A stretch of 5,243 nt of DNA. Origin: Methanobacteriota archaeon. GTDB taxonomy: Archaea > Thermoplasmatota > Thermoplasmata > RBG-16-68-12. Each line of letters begins with the position of its first letter. The stretch's first letter is position 1. The notes under the pieces were generated by a model. It was not told where the DNA came from, did no database searches, and worked only from the letters and a program-made list of their open reading frames with translations. Shown here one piece after another: positions 1-5,073 of the stretch. Position numbers and translations under genes: made by a program. The stretch is taken from the NCBI GenBank assembly GCA_005878665.1, contig VBLR01000020.1, forward strand, positions 1-5,243. Direction: 5' to 3'.

Positions 1-1
1 C

Positions 2-490
2 ATCGTGTACGAGCTCGGCCGGTTCATCGGACCGGCCTTGAAGCCCTCGGAACGACGTCTCGTGGTCCGCATCACGGTCCCCGTCTTGCTGCTCTTCCTA
101 TCCGGAGTCCTCCTGTGTTTCATCGTCGTCCTGCCGTTCACGTTCAACCTCTTGTTTTCGGTTCAGAATCTCCTCGGCGCGAACCTTCTGATCCTGTATG
201 GCGACAGCTTCATCGACTTCGTCCTCCTGTTCACGGTCGCGTTCGGCCTCGCGTTCCAGCTCCCTGTGCTCATGTACGGACTGTCCGCGCTCGGGATCGT
301 GTCTTCCGAGTTCTGGAAGAAGTACTGGCGTTTCGCGGCGATCGCGATCTTCCTTTTCGGGGCGATCATCACCCCGGACGGGAGCAGAATCACGATGTTC
401 CTTGTCGCGCTCCCGATGCTCGCATTGTATGTGGTCGGGTATGGGGCCGCCATCCGGGTCGAGCACACCCGGGCACGTGCGAAAGCCTGA
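2..490 (+). CDS. tatC: Sec-independent (twin-arginine) translocase protein TatC, 5'-truncated by the window edge
   Basis: This is the integral membrane receptor subunit of the Tat system, which exports folded proteins bearing twin-arginine signals. The readable part is about 162 residues and aligns with E. coli TatC from its first periplasmic loop onward; about 90 N-terminal residues, including the first two membrane helices, lie upstream. The opening stretch YELGRFIGPALKPSERR matches the TatC signature and includes the conserved Glu of ERR (E. coli E103). Four hydrophobic helices follow. In the motif FQLPV, Gln replaces the Glu of E. coli FEVPV (E170), which I take to be a natural variant seen in other TatC proteins. 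The TPD motif and the ALPM helix close the family pattern. The GTG at position 5 is internal, not a start. The gene ends with tandem in-frame stops, TGA then TAA (488-493). tatA follows after 39 bases, so the two are probably co-transcribed. Confidence 0.93.
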   Translation: MVYELGRFIGPALKPSERRLVVRITVPVLLLFLSGVLLCFIVVLPFTFNLLFSVQNLLGANLLILYGDSFIDFVLLFTVAFGLAFQLPVLMYGLSALGIVSSEFWKKYWRFAAIAIFLFGAIITPDGSRITMFLVALPMLALYVVGYGAAIRVEHTRARAKA

Positions 491-514
491 TAACCCGGTC
501 GTCCTTAGCAGCTA

Positions 515-521
515 GGGGAGG
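515..521 (+). promoter_or_regulatory. Ribosome binding site of tatA
   Basis: GGGGAGG lies 8 bases before the ATG at 530 and supports that start. It is a strong Shine-Dalgarno match with good spacing. Confidence 0.7.
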
Positions 522-529
522 CCGAAAAA

Positions 530-955
530 ATGTCCGCGTTTTCCCCAATCGACATCGCGGCCCAGATCGAAGGCATTGAGTGGGTTGTCATCTTGATCAT
601 CATCGCGGTGCTGCTGCTCTTCGGGCCGTCGAAGCTCCCCGAACTCGCGCGCGGCGTCGGCCGGGCGCTCGGCGAATTCCGACGGGGCCGGATGGAGATC
701 GAGCGAGAGATCAGTACCGAGCTTTCGACGATGGAAACGAGAGACATGCGGGTCCGCGTCGAGAAGGCCGCGGGCGCGCTCGGAGTCCCCGCGAGCGGGC
801 GGAGCGAGATGCAACTGAAACTCGACATCGCCCGCGCGGTCGACAAGGCCCAAGACGAGCAGGTCGTCTCCGCGGCGCAAGCGATGGGCGTGTACAGTTC
901 CGGATCGGACGTCACGCGACTGAAGGAACAGATCATCAAGGCCCTCAACGTGTGA
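530..955 (+). CDS. tatA: TatA/E-family twin-arginine translocase subunit with a duplicated C-terminal module
   Basis: This 141-residue protein should oligomerise at the membrane with TatC to form the Tat translocation site. Residues 1-15 are a short N-terminal segment, 16-31 a hydrophobic helix, 31-35 the FGPSK hinge, and 36-53 the amphipathic helix LPELARGVGRALGEFRRG. This is the classic TatA signature, closer to TatA than TatB. Residues 54-70 are charged. Residues 77-104 and 112-139 are two gapless copies of a 28-residue unit (12 identities) with the pattern V..AA.A(L/M)GV..SG.....LK..I..A. The unit resembles short helix-turn-helix modules such as Rho N-terminal or SAP-like domains, but that is only a pattern match. 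TatA tails are usually low-complexity and charged, so a structured repeated tail is unusual. The start is set by the GGGGAGG site. It follows tatC directly and is the last gene before the probable promoter of the dehydrogenase unit. Confidence 0.9.
   Translation: MSAFSPIDIAAQIEGIEWVVILIIIAVLLLFGPSKLPELARGVGRALGEFRRGRMEIEREISTELSTMETRDMRVRVEKAAGALGVPASGRSEMQLKLDIARAVDKAQDEQVVSAAQAMGVYSSGSDVTRLKEQIIKALNV
758..946 (+). repeat. Two-copy protein-level repeat in the TatA tail
   Basis: Copies lie at 758-841 and 863-946, encoding 28 residues each at a period of 35 residues. They align without gaps, with 12 of 28 residues identical, including the ALGV/AMGV, SG, LK and I..A positions. The DNA itself is diverged, so this is an old duplication or a repeated fold rather than a recent slippage event. 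Confidence 0.7.
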
Positions 956-988
956 CGGTTTTCTCCCGTTGACCGAGGTCGCACGTTA

Positions 989-997
989 CCTTTATCC
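989..997 (+). promoter_or_regulatory. Possible archaeal TATA box for the dehydrogenase pair
   Basis: CCTTTATCC is the only A/T-rich octamer-like element in the 82-base gap (956-1037) between tatA and the next gene. Archaeal TATA boxes sit about 25 bases before transcription starts, which would place the start near 1018-1022 and leave a leader of about 15-20 bases holding the GGAG site. The call assumes an archaeal host. The match is short and no transcript evidence is available. Confidence 0.3.
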
Positions 998-1026
998 CGA
1001 GTGAGGGTCTACCCGCGCCCGTCCCC

Positions 1027-1030
1027 GGAG
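1027..1030 (+). promoter_or_regulatory. Ribosome binding site of the first FAD-linked oxidase
   Basis: GGAG lies 7 bases before the ATG at 1038 and supports that start over the upstream alternatives in the gap. Confidence 0.5.
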
Positions 1031-1037
1031 CCGGGTC

Positions 1038-2558
1038 ATGGCGAGCCTCGATTATGCCTATCGACGACTCGTGAACACCTTGGGACCCGAGCGTGTCGCG
1101 CGCTCGGAATTCGAGCGGATGGTCTACAGTCACGACTTCGCGTCCCTCCCGAAGGTCGCGCTCCTTCAGTGGAAGTTGTACCCGGATTTCGTCGCCCTGC
1201 CGCAGACGACCGAGGAGGTCGCCGCCCTCGTCAAGCTGAGCGACGAGAGCTTGCTGCAGCTCACGCCGCGAGGCGGTGGGACCGGATGGTATGGCGGCTC
1301 GGTCCCGAACCGCGGCGGCGTCCTGGTCGACATGCGGAAGATGAACCGCGTCGTCGCCTTCGACCCCGACGGCCGGACCGTCACCGTGGAAGCGGGCATG
1401 ACATGGAAAGACCTCGAGGACTTCGTCGACGCGAAGGGCTTCGCCCTTCCGATCGTCCCCGTGAACGCGATCGGGAGCACGGTGGGCGGGTCGATCAACT
1501 CCGGGAGCAGCGGGTTCGGTGCTCCGCGGGGCGGCAGCTTGCGTGACGCGATTGCGGTCCTCCAAGTCGTCCTGCCCGACGGGACCCTCCTGAAGACCGC
1601 ATCGGAGGCGGACGCGGGCGGCCATCTCGCGAACCTCACTCCGTTGTTCTTCGGCGCGGAAGGAACGCTGGGGATCATCACGGAAGCGACCCTCCGGATC
1701 GTCCCGAAACCGGAAACCTCGAAAGCGATCGCGTACGCGTTCCCGTCGCTCGCGGCTGGCGCCCGTTTCTTGAAGGAAATGGTCGACGTCGCCCTCGTGC
1801 CGTATCATGCGACCCTGGCGAGTCGGGACCATTTCATCTTCGAGCGCGCCCTCCATCCGGACAGTCCGGATCCGGCGGACATCGCGCTCGTGGCCGTCCA
1901 AGGATCGAAAGACGAAGTCGCGGACCAGGAGCGGACGGTCGATGGGCTCGCATCGAAAGAGGCCGGCGCGAAACTCGCCCCCGCCGTCACGGATCAACTC
2001 TGGCGGGAGCGATATAACAACTACAGCGCACGTCGTCTGAGTCGGGGACTCGTCACCTCGCATAACCTCGTCCCCGTGAGTCGGCTGCCCGAAGCGGTCG
2101 AGACCGCGCTGGAGATCCGGGACAAGCTGAAGCTGAACGGTGCGGTCCAGGCCTTCCTCGTCGACAGCACGACCGCCGCGCTCGTGCCGTACGTGCTCAT
2201 GGACGACACGCGTCCCTCCGGTGGCACGGCCCTCGGGTTCGTGAAGCGGATGGGCGACGCCGCGTTCAAGATGGACGGCCACTCGATGGGGCTCGGACTC
2301 TTCCTCGTGTTCAATCTGCGGAAGATGCACGGTCGCGCGACGTCGTTCATCTCGGCGGTCAAGGTCGTGTTTGACCCGCGAAAGAAGATCAACGGAGGCA
2401 AGACGCTCGAGGTCTGGACGAAGTACCCCTGGCCCGGCCTCCGGGCGATCCCGCCGCCCGGGATGGCGGTCGGACTCGAGATCGCCGCGGTCCTCCGGCG
2501 CGCGAAGCCGACGCGGGATCGGTTCGTCCGCGCCTACGAGCACGGCAAGGAGGAATGA
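1038..2558 (+). CDS. FAD-linked oxidase / GlcD-like FAD/FMN-containing dehydrogenase (PCMH fold)
   Basis: This 506-residue flavoprotein belongs to the family of glycolate oxidase GlcD, D-lactate dehydrogenase and relatives, which oxidise 2-hydroxyacids and similar substrates and pass electrons to a partner. FAD-binding motifs are all present: PRGGGTGWYGG at 77-87, TVTVEAGMTWKDLE at 114-127, GSTVGGSINSG at 146-156, and the hallmark GAEGTLGIITEATLRIVPKP at 206-225. The C-terminal substrate domain follows, with VPVSRLPEAVE at 345-355 as in other family members. The usual metal-site motif HxGDGNxH is not seen. The region instead reads GHSMGLGLFLVFN (414-426), and the usual terminal NPGK is NGGK (452-455). 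The substrate cannot be named. The tail from about 460 is basic and has no obvious membrane helix. The next gene starts one base after this stop, so the two are certainly one transcript. The substitution pattern suggests a divergent, probably archaeal branch. Confidence 0.9.
   Translation: MASLDYAYRRLVNTLGPERVARSEFERMVYSHDFASLPKVALLQWKLYPDFVALPQTTEEVAALVKLSDESLLQLTPRGGGTGWYGGSVPNRGGVLVDMRKMNRVVAFDPDGRTVTVEAGMTWKDLEDFVDAKGFALPIVPVNAIGSTVGGSINSGSSGFGAPRGGSLRDAIAVLQVVLPDGTLLKTASEADAGGHLANLTPLFFGAEGTLGIITEATLRIVPKPETSKAIAYAFPSLAAGARFLKEMVDVALVPYHATLASRDHFIFERALHPDSPDPADIALVAVQGSKDEVADQERTVDGLASKEAGAKLAPAVTDQLWRERYNNYSARRLSRGLVTSHNLVPVSRLPEAVETALEIRDKLKLNGAVQAFLVDSTTAALVPYVLMDDTRPSGGTALGFVKRMGDAAFKMDGHSMGLGLFLVFNLRKMHGRATSFISAVKVVFDPRKKINGGKTLEVWTKYPWPGLRAIPPPGMAVGLEIAAVLRRAKPTRDRFVRAYEHGKEE
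2547..2553 (+). promoter_or_regulatory. Ribosome binding site fixing the GTG start at 2560
   Basis: AAGGAGG lies within the last codons of the upstream oxidase gene (Lys-Glu), 6 bases before the GTG. It decides the start of the second PCMH gene. The reading frame is open further upstream, to 2371, but that extension would overlap the oxidase gene by almost 190 bases and encodes a low-complexity Arg/Ser-rich stretch. Confidence 0.75.
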
Positions 2559-2559
2559 C

Positions 2560-3990
2560 GTGGGCCTCCTACGAGACTGGAACTACATCGAGAGGGCCGT
2601 GCAAATCCCGGCGCTCTCGGAAGTGATCCGGGAGGCGCTCATCCGCGCCCTCTTCGTCCGGGACGACCGAGTCCTGCCGAAGGATCTGATCGCCGACCTG
2701 AACCGTGTTCCCCCGGTGACGGTGAAGGTGAAGGACGACGGCGAGGTTCGCAAGCTCGTCCGGGTGCTGAACGGCGAGGAGAGCACGCTCAGCCTTGGGC
2801 TGTCGGCCGAGGATTACCACTATTTCCGGACGCAGCTTGGCGTGGGACGCACCCGCGAGTTCGGGGCCGTCGTGCGGCCGCGGACGCTCTTGACGTATGA
2901 CTGGATCGTCCCGGAGCAGCGCGGGGTGCAGCTCGACTTTGGCGGGTACGCGGGAATCGAGTTCGCGGACGGGGCCCATCGGGCGATCGCGCAGGTTGGG
3001 GCGACCTGGAAACAACTGTACGATGACGGGGCCGCGAAGGGCCATGCCGTGCCGTTCGTGCCCACGGTCCCCCTCGACTTCGCCATCGGCGATGCGATGT
3101 GCGGAGACGCGCCGTTCGCGTCGTATCGAGGCGAGTTCACGTCCTATGTGAACGCGCTCCGGACCATCTCGCCGTTCGGACACCGAGCCCGGCTCGGGTT
3201 CGAGGAGGTGGCGAACAACGGGACCGCATACGACCTGCTGCACGCCACGGTCCCGCTCGCGGCAGAGTTCTTCATCCCTGTGGCGGTGGCGCTCCGCCTC
3301 GAGGCCAAACCGGCGGCCCGCAAGACCTTGACCTACGCCTTCGACGACGGTGCGAAGCTTGCGGCCGCGTTGGACAAACTGAGCCGGACGAGCCAGACCC
3401 CCAGCTGGGTGCACATCACCGAAGCGGTTGCCGCGAAAATCCTCCGGCCGGCCGTCGCATCCGGTGCGTTCACCGCGCAGGTCACCGTGGGTGGGAGCGC
3501 GAGCGGACTGGCCGCAAAGGAGAAGGCAATCGACACCGCGATGGCGGGTTTCACGTCGAAGAACGCGGAGCTCCCGAACCCGTTCGACGTGCCCGCGGAC
3601 GGATATCGGAAGTCAGCGGAGGCCGTGGCCCGATCCTTGTTCGTCGGCGAAGTCCGTGTGCCGGCCAAGTCGTTCGGCGACTTTGCGGGAAAGGTCCGAA
3701 CCTTCGGCGATCAGACTGCGGCGAAGGCCGGCGTCTACGGCAGCCTGAGACACACCGGAATCGTGTCGGCCTTCCCATTCTTCTCGGCCCCGAAAGACCG
3801 CTCGAAGGTGTACGACCTCTCGAAGGGAGTTCGCGCCATCGCCTCCCGGATCCCCGGGACGACATTCACGTCTCGGCTCGCCCACCTCTGGGAAGAAGAG
3901 GCCCACTTCATGCGGAGGATGGCGTTCCTCCGATCGTTGAAACTGACGATCGACACGGCCCATGTCGTCCAGCCGCTCGTCTCGCCTTGA
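2560..3990 (+). CDS. Divergent PCMH-fold FAD-oxidase paralogue, probably without FAD binding
   Basis: The protein has 476 residues from GTG. An N-terminal helical region (1-100) is not recognised. From about 106 it can be aligned with the upstream oxidase along the PCMH domain: VGATWKQLYDDGAAKGHAVP (146-165) matches AGMTWKDLEDFVDAKGFALP, and EFFIPVAVALRLEAKP with a following YAF (236-261) matches GTLGIITEATLRIVPKP and its YAF. The cofactor loops are altered. PRGGGTGWYGG becomes PRTLLTYDW (107-115), GSTVGGSINSG becomes DFAIGDAMCGD (173-183), and the GTLG of the last loop becomes EFF. A flavin bound in the standard way is therefore unlikely. The pairing recalls GlcD with GlcE, but GlcE keeps its FAD motifs, so a structural or regulatory partner is the better guess. 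The C-terminal part (about 270-476) has no motif I recognise. It starts one base after the oxidase stop and ends 4 bases before a convergent gene. Confidence 0.8.
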   Translation: MGLLRDWNYIERAVQIPALSEVIREALIRALFVRDDRVLPKDLIADLNRVPPVTVKVKDDGEVRKLVRVLNGEESTLSLGLSAEDYHYFRTQLGVGRTREFGAVVRPRTLLTYDWIVPEQRGVQLDFGGYAGIEFADGAHRAIAQVGATWKQLYDDGAAKGHAVPFVPTVPLDFAIGDAMCGDAPFASYRGEFTSYVNALRTISPFGHRARLGFEEVANNGTAYDLLHATVPLAAEFFIPVAVALRLEAKPAARKTLTYAFDDGAKLAAALDKLSRTSQTPSWVHITEAVAAKILRPAVASGAFTAQVTVGGSASGLAAKEKAIDTAMAGFTSKNAELPNPFDVPADGYRKSAEAVARSLFVGEVRVPAKSFGDFAGKVRTFGDQTAAKAGVYGSLRHTGIVSAFPFFSAPKDRSKVYDLSKGVRAIASRIPGTTFTSRLAHLWEEEAHFMRRMAFLRSLKLTIDTAHVVQPLVSP

Positions 3991-3994
3991 GACG

Positions 3995-4354
3995 TCACAT
4001 CTGCGGTGCGCCGCATTTCGGGCAGATCGCTTGGTCGCGCTCGAGGGGCGACATGCAGGCCACACAGGCGCCCGTGCGGATTCGAATCGGGAACATGGAC
4101 ACGAACACGCCGAGCGGGATGAAGACGGCCATCAGGATGAAGCCGTCGCGAACGGAATTGGGCCCGGCCGCCTGAAGAGCAATCACCATCCCTTCGAGCC
4201 CGATTGCGACGAGGAAGACGCCGGCAATCTTCATGATCACGATCAGCCGCTGGACGCGCGGGAGGTTCTTGATCGTCTGGATCTCCTGCTTGTACGTCAT
4301 CCGAGGAACTTTGCGCGCCTTCACAACCACCGGGGGAGACGCGCCGTCGGTCAT
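3995..4354 (-). CDS. Small membrane protein with two helices and a C-terminal zinc ribbon, function unknown
   Basis: The 119-residue product has a basic N-terminus (about 1-34), two hydrophobic segments at about 36-64 and 71-92, and a C-terminal zinc ribbon with C97, C100, C111 and C114 (CX2C-X10-CX2C, ending CPKCGAPQM). Both helices would place the basic N-terminus and the ribbon on the same side, most likely the cytoplasm. I do not recognise a named family; small proteins of this build are common in archaea. Its ATG overlaps the ferredoxin stop in ATGA (4351-4354), so translation is coupled and the product probably works with the ferredoxin, for example as a membrane anchor or docking factor. 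That role is inferred from context only. A GGAGG sits 10 bases upstream of the start, within the ferredoxin gene. The gene ends 4 bases from the convergent PCMH gene. Confidence 0.8.
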   Translation of the reverse strand: MTDGASPPVVVKARKVPRMTYKQEIQTIKNLPRVQRLIVIMKIAGVFLVAIGLEGMVIALQAAGPNSVRDGFILMAVFIPLGVFVSMFPIRIRTGACVACMSPLERDQAICPKCGAPQM

Positions 4355-5070
4355 CCCTCGTCCGCCTCCGTCTCGTCTTCCTCGGACGATTCCTCAGGCT
4401 GCTCTTCCGGTTCCTCTTCCGGTTCCTCTTCCGGTTTCTGTTCCGGCGTATCTTCCGGTTTCACTTCCGGTTTCTCTTGCGGTTTCGGAGCAGGCTTCGG
4501 CCCAGGCGCCTCCACTGGCGGCGCGGCGGCCGGCTTCACGGCGGGAACGGGCGCGGCCGGTTTTGGGGCCGCGGGCGGCGCGGGCTTTGCGGCCACTGCG
4601 GCCGCGGCGAGCGGCCTCGGGACAGGCGGTGCAGGGGGCGTCGTGGAGACGACCCGCCCATCCTTGACCTCGAACCCATACTTGGTCACCATCGTGATCG
4701 CGTCCACCGGGCAGACGATCGCGCACTTCTCGCAGCCCACGCAATTCTCCTCGATGATGATCGCCTTCCGCGAGGTGTACGAGTACTCCGGGAGCGCGAA
4801 CTTTCGGTCGACCATGCCGATCGATTCGAACGCGCAGTTGTCGAAGCAATGGGTGCAGCCCATGCAAATTTCTTCGTCGACGACGGCGAGCGTGCCGCGG
4901 CCGCGGATGTACTCCTGTGTCCGGACCTTGAATCCTTGCTTGTACCGGTCCTTCGCGAGCTGCAGATTCATCTGGCGGACGCCGCGGTAATAGGCCGTCA
5001 GAGGATCGGCGGGAGCTTGCGGGGGCGGAGCGGGCCCGGGCTTCACGGCCGTCGCCGGCGACGTCGCCAT
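4351..5070 (-). CDS. 2[4Fe-4S] ferredoxin with long Pro/Ala linker and acidic repeat tail
   Basis: This 239-residue protein should carry electrons through two 4Fe-4S clusters. Residues 1-25 are Pro/Ala-rich and 26-65 form a charged region (YYRGVRQMNLQLAKDRYKQG and after). Cluster motif 1 is C69-C72-C75-C79 and motif 2 is C110-C113-C116-C120, both CX2CX2CX3C. Pro follows the last Cys only in motif 2 (CPVDAITMV); motif 1 has CAF. Thirty residues separate the two motifs, including an aromatic insert (about 91-98). From 144 to 195 the chain is Ala/Pro/Lys-rich. Residues 196-231 are nine tetrapeptides of the form (K/E/Q)PE(E/x), and the last residues are purely acidic. There is no signal peptide. 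Such a tail suggests a flexible, charged tether that may bind a partner. The start is fixed by GGAGGGGG six bases upstream. The gene lies 3 bases after the CCG-domain gene and overlaps the zinc-ribbon gene by 4, so it is the middle gene of an operon. Confidence 0.9.
   Translation of the reverse strand: MATSPATAVKPGPAPPPQAPADPLTAYYRGVRQMNLQLAKDRYKQGFKVRTQEYIRGRGTLAVVDEEICMGCTHCFDNCAFESIGMVDRKFALPEYSYTSRKAIIIEENCVGCEKCAIVCPVDAITMVTKYGFEVKDGRVVSTTPPAPPVPRPLAAAAVAAKPAPPAAPKPAAPVPAVKPAAAPPVEAPGPKPAPKPQEKPEVKPEDTPEQKPEEEPEEEPEEQPEESSEEDETEADEG
4402..4485 (-). repeat. Seven in-frame 12-bp tandem repeats encoding the ferredoxin tail
   Basis: On the plus strand the unit is CTCTTCCGGTTC or a close variant. 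Units start at 4402, 4414, 4426, 4438, 4450, 4462 and 4474. Units 1 and 2 are identical and unit 3 differs at one base; the others differ at up to four positions. On the coding strand each encodes one tetrapeptide such as EPEE, KPEE, KPED or KPQE. The period is a multiple of three, so gain or loss of units keeps the frame. Degenerate tetrapeptides continue to about 4378. Confidence 0.85.
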
Positions 5071-5073
5071 CCG

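Noticed and set aside
956..988. Terminator after tatA in ACGGTTTTCTCCCGTTGACCG
   Set aside because: The T run is four bases, interrupted soon by C, and any stem is short. Not enough to call a terminator.
945..2543. 532-codon open frame on the minus strand opposite the FAD-linked oxidase
   Set aside because: Its product is rich in Arg, Asp, Glu and Gly with no recognisable motif, as expected for the complement of a high-GC gene, and the plus-strand frame has clear family motifs throughout.
2371..2559. Upstream extension of the second PCMH gene
   Set aside because: It would overlap the intact oxidase gene by almost 190 bases and encodes Arg/Ser-rich sequence. AAGGAGG six bases before the GTG at 2560 marks the real start.
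4002..4015. Hairpin TGCGG-TGCG-CCGCA just after the PCMH gene stop, followed by TTT, as a terminator
   Set aside because: The stem is only 5 bp, the T run is three bases, and the sequence is explained by the conserved zinc-ribbon codons on the other strand.
4402..4485. CRISPR array from the regular 12-bp repeats
   Set aside because: Units are contiguous with no spacers, are a multiple of three, and encode a tetrapeptide in frame with the ferredoxin.
3962..4990. 342-codon plus-strand open frame opposite the ferredoxin and zinc-ribbon genes
   Set aside because: It contains Ser/Gly low-complexity sequence that is the antisense of the Pro/Glu repeats. The minus-strand genes have cysteine motifs, binding sites and coupled starts.
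5051..5062. Perfect 12-bp palindrome GTCGCCGGCGAC as an operator
   Set aside because: It lies inside the ferredoxin coding start, within alternating Ala/Thr/Ser/Pro codons, and is made of CG-rich triplets that easily form palindromes by chance. No promoter is nearby.
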